This document shows positions 36,377 to 44,873 of a DNA stretch of 64,000 nucleotides, piece after piece. Numbering within the stretch: position 1 is the stretch's first letter; every line of letters begins with the position of its first letter. The DNA is from G963678445 sp963678445 (lineage in GTDB: Bacteria > Hydrogenedentota > Hydrogenedentia > Hydrogenedentales > G963678445), in contig OY782877.1 of assembly GCA_963678445.1 (NCBI GenBank), positions 248,001 to 312,000 of the forward strand. The letters are read 5' to 3'. The position numbers and the translations under genes were made by a program. The notes under the pieces were generated by a model. The model did not search any database. It had not been told where the DNA came from and saw nothing but the letters and a program-made list of their open reading frames with translations.

Positions 36377-37282
36377 CTAGTTTACGTATGAAAAGAAACC
36401 CAACGCATCCAGTTCCTCGCGCATGCGTTCAGACTCCTCCTTCGTCACTGGCGTCAACGGTAAACGTGTCGAACCACACGGAACCCCACTAAGCGACATT
36501 GCCGCCTTCAAACCAGACACCCCATGGTAGCGTACAATTATCTGAATATATTCCGCCGCTTTCAGCTGTCTCTCACGCGCCCCCGCCATATCCCCCTGTT
36601 CAAAGCACTGCATAACCTCACGATACAGCGGCGCAAGAAAGTTATATGTACTGCCCACTGCACCATCACAACCCGACGCCAAACCACTCAGCAGCATTTC
36701 ATCCACGCCAAATAAAAGATTGTAACCTCCTTGAGCAAAGGCCTTGCAGCGTTGCAACAAATGCAAATCAGGACTACTGAATTTAATACCTGCGAGCGAA
36801 GGGATACGCACCGACGCCAATTCGAGGAAGGCGTAAATGTCATGGTGAAGACCGCTCAATCGCGGAATATGATAGTAGTAAAAAGGCGTTTCCTGAGCTG
36901 CATCCGCGATGCGTGCAAACGACTCAACCAAGGTAGCCGTATTTTCCGGTTTGAAATACGACGGCGACACTGCGCTGATCGCATCCGCACCAATCGATGC
37001 TGCATGCGCCGCCAAACGACGCGCATCCTCAATGGAGTTATGCCCTACCTGAACAATAACCGGCACCCGCCCTGCAACCGCTTCAATCTGTGCCTGCGCA
37101 ACCCTTTCCCGCTCCTCCGTCGTCAACGAGGGGCCCTCCCCCGTGCTACCACATACATAAAGACCCGCAACACCGCGCCGCAACACCGCATCCACCATCG
37201 GTCCAATCGCGTCCCAGTCTACTTGCCCATGCAAATCCATCGGCGTAAACGTGGCCGCAAACAATCCCGTAAACTTCTTCAT
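36377..37282 (-). CDS. nanA: N-acetylneuraminate lyase
   Basis: Cleaves sialic acid to N-acetylmannosamine and pyruvate. The 301-residue (beta/alpha)8 barrel has CGSTGEGPSLT for the carboxylate site, PFYYYHIPRLSG with the catalytic Tyr, AGIKFSSPDLHL with the Schiff-base lysine, and FGVDEMLLSGLASGCDGAVG. The YYYHIP and FGVDE motifs are those of the animal-type NPL branch rather than E. coli NanA. It is the first gene of the run nanA - mutarotase/symporter - epimerase (14 and 45 bp gaps). A double repeat separates it from the GntR gene upstream. Confidence 0.93.
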   Translation of the reverse strand: MKKFTGLFAATFTPMDLHGQVDWDAIGPMVDAVLRRGVAGLYVCGSTGEGPSLTTEERERVAQAQIEAVAGRVPVIVQVGHNSIEDARRLAAHAASIGADAISAVSPSYFKPENTATLVESFARIADAAQETPFYYYHIPRLSGLHHDIYAFLELASVRIPSLAGIKFSSPDLHLLQRCKAFAQGGYNLLFGVDEMLLSGLASGCDGAVGSTYNFLAPLYREVMQCFEQGDMAGARERQLKAAEYIQIIVRYHGVSGLKAAMSLSGVPCGSTRLPLTPVTKEESERMREELDALGFFSYVN

Positions 37283-37304
37283 TCGACTTCCTTTCTCAAG
37301 TGAT

Positions 37305-37395
37305 CAGCGGCACTTGCAATAGGTATGATTCTTACCGTTCGCGGCCAAAGCAAAATCCCGTTTTTTAAGATCACTTTTAACATCTCAATCACAAA
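37305..37395 (+). repeat. Dispersed structured repeat, A-type copy lacking hairpin 1
   Basis: CACTTGCAATAGGTATGATT, CTTACCGTTC, AAAGCAAAATCCCG, then TTTTTTAAGATCACTTTTAA and CAATCACAAA. It retains block 2 and the 3' module; the first hairpin is reduced to GCGGCAC. Confidence 0.65.
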
Positions 37396-37398
37396 AGC

Positions 37399-37470
37399 GG
37401 GACAGCGGCACTTGCAATAATATGGTCCTTACCTTCCCTGCACACGGCAATATTTTGTTTAAAAATTTTC
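37399..37470 (+). repeat. Dispersed structured repeat, truncated tandem copy
   Basis: Repeats GACAGCGGCACTTGCAATAA, then TATGGTCCTTACCTTCCCTG, ACGGCAATATTTTG. It follows the previous copy directly and runs into the stop codon of the GntR gene. Its first 20 bases closely match the previous copy, so this pair may be a local duplication. Confidence 0.6.
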
Positions 37471-38154
37471 GGCGTTCCTGGCAAGCACCGCCGCCATTGC
37501 ACGTTGAATATGGGTGCGCATAATTGACTCTGCTTGTACTTCGTCATGGCTCTCAATTGCCTTCGCAATTGCTTCATGCTCCTGAAGCGCCTGTCTATAC
37601 AAATTTGTCTCAAGATCGCGCGGCTTGGCCCGTGCAATATGTGCAAGAACACGCAAGCGATCCACCGCCATACCCAGCCAGGGATTGTCCGCTGCTTCGA
37701 TAAGCGCCGAATGAAACGCCGCATCTGATGCGACCCAGGCTTCGACCGCTTCCCGTTGTTCGCGCGCTTCCTCTGCGTCTTCCACTGCCTGCAACGCCGC
37801 CGCCGATTCATCGCAGCAGCGCTGAAGATGTTGAACGTGATACCCCTGCGCATGCCTGGCAGCTTCTACAACTGCAAAAACCTCCAGATGCTCGCGCAAG
37901 GCATAGAGTTTCGCTAACTCACGACTGTCAAGGGAGCGCACAAAAGAACCTGCCCCTGGGATATGTTCCACCAACCCTTCACTGGTCAGACGCCCCAAAG
38001 CCTCACGAACCGGCACCACGCTGACCCCCAACTCCTCAGCCACAACCCGATTGACTAAACGCGTGGTCGGCGGATACTCCCCTCGCACAATTTTTTCATA
38101 CAAACGGTCATACGTTGTTTTCGCTGGTATTGCTGCCAAAACCCTCTTCTCCAT
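37459..38154 (-). CDS. GntR family transcriptional regulator (FCD/FadR subgroup)
   Basis: A 231-residue regulator. The N-terminal winged helix (about 8-75) contains TYDRLYEKIVRGEYPP, VAEELGVSVVPVREALGRLTSEGLVEHIPGAGSFV. The C-terminal FCD domain (about 80-215) has the metal/ligand-type residues in DAAFHSALIEAADN and the final HIQRA histidine. Next to nanA, it most likely controls the sialic-acid genes (a NanR-like role), but family members bind many small acids. A 12-bp palindrome lies 47 bp upstream of its start, suggesting autoregulation. Confidence 0.87.
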   Translation of the reverse strand: MEKRVLAAIPAKTTYDRLYEKIVRGEYPPTTRLVNRVVAEELGVSVVPVREALGRLTSEGLVEHIPGAGSFVRSLDSRELAKLYALREHLEVFAVVEAARHAQGYHVQHLQRCCDESAAALQAVEDAEEAREQREAVEAWVASDAAFHSALIEAADNPWLGMAVDRLRVLAHIARAKPRDLETNLYRQALQEHEAIAKAIESHDEVQAESIMRTHIQRAMAAVLARNAENF

Positions 38155-38200
38155 GCATGTGTGCGGTTAGAAAATATCAAGTTAAGTGCTTGTTTATATC

Positions 38201-38212
38201 ATGTTATAACAT
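38201..38212. promoter_or_regulatory. Palindromic operator candidate for the GntR regulator
   Basis: Perfect 12-bp inverted repeat ATGTTATAACAT, 47 bp upstream of the gntR start codon. Its TGT...ACA framework resembles operators of FCD-type GntR proteins. No second copy was found in front of nanA. Confidence 0.5.
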
Positions 38213-38318
38213 CCTGGAGCAAAAAAATACCCCTCGCAAAAAAGTAAGGGGAATTGACGAATTATCGAACAGGAAAACTATTCACACGTAACAGACTGGA
38301 TAGGATGCTTCACAGTAC

Positions 38319-39035
38319 TCACGGAACATCCTTCCCACCGATCCCGTTTTTGGTCAAATTAGGATTAGGGTTTCCATCATTCGCCGTCAGGAGATCCTCC
38401 CAATGCAGGTACTCCACATGCCCGTCGGCAAAGAGAAAATTACGCGCGCCACCTGTGGCAAACCAGCCCTTGTCATTTTCCCAGGCAAGGTGATTGGAAT
38501 ACCACTCACCGACGATAATTTTCTTGCTTGGATGCCGCAAACAACTCTTTCGTTGAGGAATGCTGGGTAAAGGATTGCTGTAATTGTCCGCCAATGTGGA
38601 CAAGCTGTCAATCTGTTCGGGGGAATGATAAAAGGTCATGGAATACGCATAGGAGGTGTTCTCATAGGTATCCTCGCTGCTCTCCCGGATGTCAGAAGGA
38701 CAAAGGAACACGCCAGGGCGATCTTTATCTCCTGGGATATATTCTGCAATCAGATGACGGAAGCCACGCCCCATCCAAAGCCAATACCCCGGAGGCTCTG
38801 AGCTGGGTTTATCCTGCCAGGCCGGATACGTCTCCCGATTCTCTAGCACGTACATTTCAAAGGCCAGCCCGATCTGCTTCAAGTTGTTAATGCAAACCGC
38901 CCTTTTTGCGCCCTCCAATGCACGGCCAAGCGCGGGTAAAAGCAATGCGGCAAGTATCCCGATAATAGCGATAACGACCAGCAATTCGATAAGTGTAAAG
39001 GCGGAAGTTGGCGTAGTGGAGCGGGGGTACAGCAT
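38319..39035 (-). CDS. Prepilin-like protein with H-X9-DG family features (DUF1559)
   Basis: A 238-residue pseudopilin-like protein. The N-terminal signal is TSAFTLIELLVVIAIIGILA, with alanine at the -1 cleavage position instead of glycine and Glu at +5. Then come AKRAVCINNLKQIGLAFEMY and near the C-terminus NFLFADGHVEYLHWEDLL, the DG-motif region. It is shorter than the first copy at 25.1 kb and shares about the first 60 residues in pattern. No strong ribosome site is seen before ATG 39035. Not linked to pilus machinery; role unknown. Confidence 0.87.
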   Translation of the reverse strand: MLYPRSTTPTSAFTLIELLVVIAIIGILAALLLPALGRALEGAKRAVCINNLKQIGLAFEMYVLENRETYPAWQDKPSSEPPGYWLWMGRGFRHLIAEYIPGDKDRPGVFLCPSDIRESSEDTYENTSYAYSMTFYHSPEQIDSLSTLADNYSNPLPSIPQRKSCLRHPSKKIIVGEWYSNHLAWENDKGWFATGGARNFLFADGHVEYLHWEDLLTANDGNPNPNLTKNGIGGKDVP

Positions 39036-39161
39036 GACAGGATTCTCATTTTTGGAGATGGAGGCTACGTTACAAGGAGAATGAAGGAATCATCGTCAAC
39101 GAATGAGGCGCTAGTATATCTGTTTTCTCCTATGTAATGCATCCTTTTCATAAAAACGTCC

Positions 39162-39701
39162 CTATCGTGACCGGGCAAAACGCAACAGCGCCATAATAGT
39201 CATCGCATCCTGAATCTCACCAGAGTCCGCCATTTGCAGGGCTTTTGCCACCGGAACCTTACGAATCTCCAGTACTTCCGTACCCTCAGGACTGGCTTCC
39301 CCTTCATGTAAACCAGTGGCAACAAAAAGATAGGCACGTTCACTCGAGTGGCAATTACTCAGATGAATCTCCCCGCCCAAGGGCTCCCAATGATCTGCTG
39401 TAAGCCCCGCTTCCTCCTTCAATTCCCGTTGAATGGCGGCCAGCGGACTCTCGCCCGGCTCACTCCCCCCCTCAATGATTTCCCAGGAATACGTATCCAA
39501 CGCATAGCGATACTGCCCGACCAAATAGATTTCATCGTCAGGACTAAGGGCAATAACTCCAGTTGCCAGACGGGTTTCGACAACGCCGTAAATACCCGGA
39601 CGTCCATCCGGATGTATAACCTGATCTTCCCGAACACGTATCCAGGGATTTTGGTATGCCGTGCGGCTAGACACGGTAGTCCAAGGGTTCTTTCTCTTCA
39701 T
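39162..39701 (-). CDS. Nudix hydrolase, ADP-ribose pyrophosphatase type
   Basis: A 179-residue cytoplasmic hydrolase. The Nudix box fits the full pattern GX5EX7REUXEEXGU (starting GGSEPGES and ending RELKEEAGL, about residues 77-99). VGQYRYALDTYSWEIIEGG just before it is typical of the ADP-ribose pyrophosphatase branch (NudF-like). It probably hydrolyses ADP-ribose or related nucleotide sugars. It is a single gene whose 5' side borders a repeat and the AT-rich acs control region. Confidence 0.92.
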   Translation of the reverse strand: MKRKNPWTTVSSRTAYQNPWIRVREDQVIHPDGRPGIYGVVETRLATGVIALSPDDEIYLVGQYRYALDTYSWEIIEGGSEPGESPLAAIQRELKEEAGLTADHWEPLGGEIHLSNCHSSERAYLFVATGLHEGEASPEGTEVLEIRKVPVAKALQMADSGEIQDAMTIMALLRFARSR

Positions 39702-39776
39702 CGTATATCCTTCAACAGCTCGTATTCACAAACTACCCTGAAAAACAAGGCCTTCTCCCTGCTCAAAAGCGCTAAC

Positions 39777-39874
39777 GTGGTCCAGCGCCACGGGCTATAT
39801 TTATAGCCCTTTCGTTCCTGAGCACAGAAAAAACTTCGTTTTTTTATAATCGCTTTTCAGATTTTAGCCACCAA
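39777..39874 (+). repeat. Dispersed structured repeat, A-type copy
   Basis: GTGG-TCCAGCG-CCAC hairpin, GGGCTATATTTATAGCCC (its own inverted repeat in place of the usual spacer), TTCGTTCCTGAGCACAG, AAAAAACTTCG, a T7 run, and CAGATTTTAGCCACCAA at the end. Confidence 0.75.
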
Positions 39875-40088
39875 TCAGCGCCATGCCTGTTATAGCATGA
39901 ATCACGTTCTAAACACATGTTTATCCTTCCCGCTCGCTTTAGCTTAGGCACAACAAGAAAAACATATTATTATCTTCTAAAGAACCATAACAAACTAAAA
40001 AAAGTACTATAAAGCAGTCAAAAATATCTAGATTTTAATATATACCTATCGTTAGGTATTCAGCTTTTTTACCTTATAAAAAGAATTA

Positions 40089-40117
40089 TTGCAAAATTAC
40101 GCAACCTGGAATATAAT
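40089..40117 (+). promoter_or_regulatory. Sigma-70-type promoter candidate for acs
   Basis: TTGCAA (40089-40094), a 17-bp spacer and a perfect TATAAT (40112-40117) in an AT-rich setting. Transcription would begin near 40124, giving a leader of about 155 bases before the acs ATG. Confidence 0.55.
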
Positions 40118-40278
40118 AAACTTGCTTAACGACCAGTAGGTAATAGCGCCTGCTGCCACAAGGGGGCAGGGGTCGGGGGGCATCTTCGTGTATCCAGCAC
40201 ACTACGGCTGGCCTGGGGCTGGTTAACGCAAGTATTGAGGTGCGCTGGTAACCAAAGATTTAGGGAGGAAGTGGCATT

Positions 40279-42282
40279 ATGGAGATGGATGGTGCGAAAG
40301 TGATTAGTTCGCTGATGATGGAAAAACGTGCTTTTCCACCACCGCCAGCGTTGCAGGCGCAGGCAGAAATTAGTTCGATGGAGCAGTATGAAAAAATGTG
40401 GGAGCAATCCATTCACGATCCGGATGCATTTTGGCTGGAAAAGGCCAAAACCCTGGATTGGTTCAAAGCGCCCACCAAAAGTCTGGAATACACCTGGGAT
40501 ACACAAGGGCGGGTAATCCAGCACAATTGGTTCGCTGATGGAGAATTGAATGTTACCTACAACTGCCTGGATCGTCATCTGGGCACGCCGCGTGAGAATA
40601 AAGTGGCGCTGATCTGGCAAGGGGAGCCGGAAGATGATGTAACCCGTATGACCTACAAGGAACTGCACCGAGAAGTGTGCAAGTTCGCAAACGTTCTAAA
40701 AGGCCTCGGGGTGGGTAAAGGGGATCGCGTTTGTATTTATCTCCCGATGATTATTGAGCTACCGATTGCCATGCTGGCATGTGCACGCATTGGCGCAATT
40801 CACTCCATCGTTTTTGGCGGTTTCAGCGCCGATGCGATCAGTTCCCGTGTAAAAGACGCCACCTGCAAGCTCTTGATCACCTCGAATGTCTCCTTGCGTG
40901 CTTCCAAGCATATTAAGCTAAAAAATATTGCCGATGAAGCTATGAATAATCCCGATTCAGAGTCGATCGAAAAATGCATTGTCGTACGCCGCAATGATGA
41001 GCCTTGCAATATGCAGGCAGGGCGCGATCTTTGGTATGACGAAGTTATGGCGGGGGCCAGTGATGTATGTGAGCCGGAGCGGATGAATGCAGAAGACCCC
41101 TTATTCATTCTCTACACCTCGGGCTCAACAGGCAAGCCAAAAGGTGTGGTGCATACGACGGGCGGTTATTTATTACATGTTGCGTTAACGCATCGATATG
41201 TCTTTGATTTACGAGAAGAAGATGTCTACTGGTGTACCGCGGATATTGGTTGGGTTACCGGCCACAGTTACATCGTATACGGTCCTCTTGCCAACGGCGG
41301 CACCTCGCTTATGTTTGAAGGCGTCCCCACCTATCCCGATCCGGGACGCTTCTGGCAGATAGTAGAAAAGTTCAAATGCACCCAATTTTACACCGCACCA
41401 ACGGCAATTCGCGCCCTAATCCAAAAAGGTGATGAATGGGTCAAGAAGTATGACCTGAGCTCGCTACGCATTCTGGGTTCGGTCGGTGAACCCATCAACC
41501 CGGAAGCATGGATGTGGTACTACCAGACCGTAGGTAAAGGACGTTGTCCGATTGTGGACACATGGTGGCAAACGGAAACCGGTGGTTTCATGATCACGCC
41601 GCTGCCAGGCGCTATGACAACAAAACCAGGCAGTGCTTCACGTCCCTTCTTCGGAGTCGATCCTGTTATCCTGCGCGATGACAACACGGAATGCGCAGCC
41701 AACGAAGGTGGCAAACTATGCATCCGAAAGCCATGGCCGGGTATGATGCGTACCATGTGGGGGGATCACGAACGCTTCGTCGAGACCTACTTCACCATGT
41801 ACAGTGACCTGTATTTCGCCGGTGACGGTGCCCGTAAAGATGAGGACGGCGATTTCTGGTTGATGGGCCGAATTGATGACGTAGTAAACGTCTCCGGCCA
41901 CCGTATCGGTACAGCAGAAGTCGAAAGCGCCCTGGTCAGCCATGAAAAGGTGGCCGAAGCCGCTGTAGCACCCATGCCGCACGACATCAAGGGGCAAGCG
42001 CTGTATGCCTATGTAACCCTGGTTGGCGGCGTAGAAGCAAGTGAAGAACTACGCAAAGAACTGGTCAAGCATGTACGCACAGAGATCGGTCCGATAGCCG
42101 CACCAGACTACATCCAGTTTGCACCGGCATTGCCCAAAACACGTTCGGGTAAAATCATGCGTCGCATTCTGCGCAAAATCGCCGAAGACGCAGCCGATCA
42201 AATTGGCGATACAACCACACTGGCGGATCCAACCGTAGTTGAGTCACTGGTAGAAGAACACCAAAAGTTAATTGGCGTATAA
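40279..42282 (+). CDS. acs: Acetyl-CoA synthetase (AMP-forming)
   Basis: Activates acetate to acetyl-CoA through acetyl-AMP. The 667-residue protein is full length for Acs. Seen: the P-loop-like YTSGSTGKPKGVVHTTGGY, the adenylate site DTWWQTETGG, the hinge region GRIDDVVNVSGHRIGTAEVE, and the C-terminal PKTRSGKIMRR with the catalytic lysine that is often acetylated. IVFGGFSADAISSRV and the tryptophan in DTWWQTE fit acetate over larger acids. ATG 40279 follows GGGAGGAAG. A strong terminator lies 30 bp after the stop, so it is monocistronic. No acetylase/deacetylase gene is seen nearby. Confidence 0.96.
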   Translation: MEMDGAKVISSLMMEKRAFPPPPALQAQAEISSMEQYEKMWEQSIHDPDAFWLEKAKTLDWFKAPTKSLEYTWDTQGRVIQHNWFADGELNVTYNCLDRHLGTPRENKVALIWQGEPEDDVTRMTYKELHREVCKFANVLKGLGVGKGDRVCIYLPMIIELPIAMLACARIGAIHSIVFGGFSADAISSRVKDATCKLLITSNVSLRASKHIKLKNIADEAMNNPDSESIEKCIVVRRNDEPCNMQAGRDLWYDEVMAGASDVCEPERMNAEDPLFILYTSGSTGKPKGVVHTTGGYLLHVALTHRYVFDLREEDVYWCTADIGWVTGHSYIVYGPLANGGTSLMFEGVPTYPDPGRFWQIVEKFKCTQFYTAPTAIRALIQKGDEWVKKYDLSSLRILGSVGEPINPEAWMWYYQTVGKGRCPIVDTWWQTETGGFMITPLPGAMTTKPGSASRPFFGVDPVILRDDNTECAANEGGKLCIRKPWPGMMRTMWGDHERFVETYFTMYSDLYFAGDGARKDEDGDFWLMGRIDDVVNVSGHRIGTAEVESALVSHEKVAEAAVAPMPHDIKGQALYAYVTLVGGVEASEELRKELVKHVRTEIGPIAAPDYIQFAPALPKTRSGKIMRRILRKIAEDAADQIGDTTTLADPTVVESLVEEHQKLIGV

Positions 42283-42311
42283 GACTGCGTGATACGCCAT
42301 CGGGATAAGTA

Positions 42312-42346
42312 GGGCCGAACGTATCCAATACGTTCGGCCCTTTTCT
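42312..42346 (+). terminator. Intrinsic terminator of acs
   Basis: Perfect 13-bp arms GGGCCGAACGTAT / ATACGTTCGGCCC with loop CCA, followed by TTTTCT. Confidence 0.92.
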
Positions 42347-42360
42347 AACGCGCTCCAGCG

Positions 42361-42471
42361 GTGGCCAGGGGCACACCCAAGAAATAATGGTCAATATGGT
42401 CCTTTGCCGTGGGTAGCCAGAGAAAAGCTAACTTACATCCGCGTTTTTGTGTTTTTTTCGACAGTCCTGCG
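42361..42471 (+). repeat. Dispersed structured repeat, B-type, unit 1 of a tandem pair
   Basis: GTGGCCAGGGGCAC hairpin, then AATATGGTCCTTTGCCGTGG, GTAGCCAGAG, AAAGCTAACTTACATCCGCG and a T-rich end. The 3' module differs from A-type copies. Confidence 0.75.
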
Positions 42472-42586
42472 GTGACAGGGCCACAGCCAAAAGATATGGT
42501 CCTTAACGTGGGTAGTCCGCGCAAAGCTAACTTACACCGCGTTTTTCTTTGCTTCTTTCTTTTTCCGGAAAAAGAAAGAAGAAGCT
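42472..42586 (+). repeat. Dispersed structured repeat, B-type, unit 2 ending in a long palindrome
   Basis: GTGACAGGGCCAC, GATATGGTCCTTAACGTGGG, AAAGCTAACTTACACCGCG, then a perfect 30-bp palindrome at 42552-42581 with arms CTTCTTTCTTTTTCC / GGAAAAAGAAAGAAG. The start is offset 111 bp from unit 1. It lies between acs and the MFS gene. Confidence 0.8.
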
Positions 42587-42689
42587 ATAAATTGAATACG
42601 TACCTGAGTGTGCGGGGGAAAGCTGTATCGTCCCCTCCTTAAAAACGAAATGCAGTCATGCAGAAAACGTAGCAAGGAGTTGTGGAATT

Positions 42690-44075
42690 ATGGCAGAAGA
42701 AAAAGTAATGAATCGTTGGGTCGTAGTGATTGGCGCGATCCTAATCCAATTATGCCTGGGGGCCATCTACGCCTGGAGCGCCTTTACGGCAACTCTGAAA
42801 CTTCCTGTAGCAGAAGGCGGCTACGGGTTTACAGCATCACAAACACAATGGATTTTCTCAGCGGGTCTGGCGACCTTTGCGGTGGTCATGGTAGTAGCCG
42901 GACGCCTTCAGGCCAGACTGGGCCAGCGCAAAATTGCCATGGCAGGCGGAATTGTCCTGGGGACAGGCTATATTCTGGGTGGTTTTCTGGGGGAAACCTT
43001 CTGGGCACAACTGCTCTGTGTCGGAATCATTGGCGGAGCGGGTATAGGGCTGGCCTACGTGGTTCCCATTGCCGTCTGTGTAAAATGGTTCCCCGACAAG
43101 AAAGGCATGATCACCGGCCTGGCCGTGGCAGGATTCGGTTTTGGGGCCACCCTATGGGTAAAACTTGCCGGGAGCTGGTTCGGTGGTCTACTGAACACCG
43201 CTGACGGTTGGTTCGGACTGCCAGGCGTCCAGGCCGTCTTCGTACTATACGGCGCGATTTTCCTGCTCTGCGTACTGGCAGGCAGCATCGTCATGAAAAA
43301 CCCGCCCGAAGGCTTCAAACCCGTCGGCTGGGAACCGCCCAAGCCCCACGAACGTGCTGCAGCAACCGGAGCAATAGATTTAAACGCATCCGAAATGCTA
43401 CGCACCCCTCAATTCTACTTTTTATTCCTCATCTTCACCGGCTCCGCCATGGCGGGACTAATGGTCATCGGCTGCATCAAGCTATTTGGCATCGACTCAC
43501 TACAGGCGAGCGGTGCAGCAGCCGACGCTACCACAGCGGGCGCAACCGCAGGGACGGCAATGGCTTTATACGCCATCCTGAATGGATTAGGCCGTATCGT
43601 TTGGGGAACCATTTCCGATAAAACAGGACGCAAAGCCGCACTCTTCCTGATGTGCCTTATACAAGGCATCATGATGCTTCTGTTTTATCAAGTAGGCGGA
43701 AGCCGACTCGGCCTCATTCTTGGTGCATGCGTTATTGGCTTCAACTTCGGCGGCAACTTTGCCCTGTTCCCCGCAGCCACAGCCGATTTCTTCGGCAACA
43801 AGAATGTCGGGAAAAACTACGGATGGGTATTCCTTTCCTACGGCGTAGCAGGCATCGTTGGACCGCAAATTGCCGGATATTTCCGCGATAGCGCCCAAGG
43901 GAGTAACGTAAGCACATGGAGTACCCCCTTTATCATCGCCGGAATCGCCTGTCTCCTTGCAAGCGGATTCGCCCTACTGCTGACCGCCCCAAAACATGCC
44001 CAGGCAACCGCTACCTCACAAGAAAGGCAAACCAACGAAACCGTTCCCGAAGTAGCCCGCGCCGCCAGCAAATAA
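42690..44075 (+). CDS. OFA-family major facilitator transporter (oxalate/formate antiporter-like)
   Basis: A 461-residue inner-membrane transporter with 12 helices. Signatures: RWVVVIGAILIQLCLGAIYAWSAF at the N-terminus, the MFS loop GRLQARLGQRK, GIGLAYVVPIAVCVKWFPDKKG, NGLGRIVWGTISDKTGR between helices 8 and 9, and FLSYGVAGIVGPQIAGY. OFA proteins move small carboxylates such as oxalate, formate or other organic acids. Being next to acs suggests uptake of acetate or another monocarboxylate, which is inference. The ribosome site AAGGAG precedes ATG 42690. A bidirectional terminator follows. Confidence 0.9.
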   Translation: MAEEKVMNRWVVVIGAILIQLCLGAIYAWSAFTATLKLPVAEGGYGFTASQTQWIFSAGLATFAVVMVVAGRLQARLGQRKIAMAGGIVLGTGYILGGFLGETFWAQLLCVGIIGGAGIGLAYVVPIAVCVKWFPDKKGMITGLAVAGFGFGATLWVKLAGSWFGGLLNTADGWFGLPGVQAVFVLYGAIFLLCVLAGSIVMKNPPEGFKPVGWEPPKPHERAAATGAIDLNASEMLRTPQFYFLFLIFTGSAMAGLMVIGCIKLFGIDSLQASGAAADATTAGATAGTAMALYAILNGLGRIVWGTISDKTGRKAALFLMCLIQGIMMLLFYQVGGSRLGLILGACVIGFNFGGNFALFPAATADFFGNKNVGKNYGWVFLSYGVAGIVGPQIAGYFRDSAQGSNVSTWSTPFIIAGIACLLASGFALLLTAPKHAQATATSQERQTNETVPEVARAASK

Positions 44076-44098
44076 GCCATCCGGGTGTTAGGCAAATG

Positions 44099-44141
44099 AA
44101 AAAAGCCGTGCATCCTCTTGGAAGAGCATGCACGGCTTTTT
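44099..44141. terminator. Bidirectional terminator between convergent MFS and TerB-like genes
   Basis: Arms AAAAGCCGTGCAT / ATGCACGGCTTTT, with an inner CTCTT/AAGAG stem, flanked by A6 and T5 so that it works on both strands. Confidence 0.9.
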
Positions 44142-44173
44142 CTCCTTCAAAAACACACCATAACCCGCAAAAA

Positions 44174-44644
44174 CTATGCATCGGGAGAGGCGTTTCGTAT
44201 TTCGTTGAGGACTCTCATTTTGGCCTCGATGAGCTGGGGCTGGTTGAGGTTGAGCAGGTCACGCAGCTTGTGCATCAGGTGGTCCTCGTGACCGTCCAGG
44301 ACACCGTCGCTATAGACCAGACGCCAAAGAACTTCGATAATCTGGAGTTTTTCTTCCTTGGAATAGCCTTCGTTGATTTCGTGGGTAAAATGCCAGAGGT
44401 CCGCGCTTTGATCACGCACCTCGATGGCTTCATGCAGGAGTTGCGCGGCTTCCTCTTCCTGCAGCTCAAAACGATCTTGCATCAACTGCAGAATATCGCG
44501 ACGCTCGACATCGCTAAAATCATCATCGGCGCGCGCCACTTCCAGCAAAACCACGCAGGTAGCCAGAGGGAGACGGTAGTTTGTTTTCTCAACGGGGGTA
44601 GATTCCGATTCGGGAAAAAGGATTTGGGCAAGTCGTTTCAGCAT
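44174..44644 (-). CDS. TerB-like (tellurite-resistance fold) protein
   Basis: A 156-residue cytoplasmic helical protein. Two acidic helix-loop motifs, ARADDDFSDVERRDI (about 41-55) and YSDGVLDGHEDHLMHKL (about 110-126), are the metal-binding hallmark of the TerB fold. The region VVLLEVARAD and KLQIIEVLWRLVYSD are also typical. Stand-alone TerB-like proteins are common and need not relate to tellurite. ATG 44644 with GAGGAA upstream is chosen over an in-frame ATG at 44734. It is transcribed away from the glycerophosphodiesterase gene. Confidence 0.82.
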   Translation of the reverse strand: MLKRLAQILFPESESTPVEKTNYRLPLATCVVLLEVARADDDFSDVERRDILQLMQDRFELQEEEAAQLLHEAIEVRDQSADLWHFTHEINEGYSKEEKLQIIEVLWRLVYSDGVLDGHEDHLMHKLRDLLNLNQPQLIEAKMRVLNEIRNASPDA

Positions 44645-44873
44645 ACGTTCCTCAATATCTTTTGTTGGCCTACTGCTGTGGGTTGGCGCTTCAACGCTGT
44701 AAAAAGCACCGGAAACAGGTCGTTCTGTCCACAAAGCGCAAGAAGCATTATATATCGCGACAGCTACTACATAAAAATTTCCAGCAAAAACGCATCAAAC
44801 ATAAATTGTGCTGAAACCAAGATACCAGCGACCGCGTCTGAAGGAAAAAATAATACTTGGAAAGGGCAAAATT

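Larger units (their letters stand above)
39702..40278. other. AT-rich control region between the Nudix gene and acs
   Basis: Holds a repeat copy (39777-39874), an AT-rich stretch (about 39940-40120) ending in the acs promoter candidate, and a transcribed leader of about 155 bases with a GC-rich hairpin candidate (CCTGC...GCAGG near 40149-40170). No coding frame is supported. Confidence 0.45.

Noticed and set aside
44820..44840. Short ACCAGCGACCGCG match to repeat hairpin 1
   Set aside because: Only about a dozen bases match and no other block of the family follows, so it may be chance.
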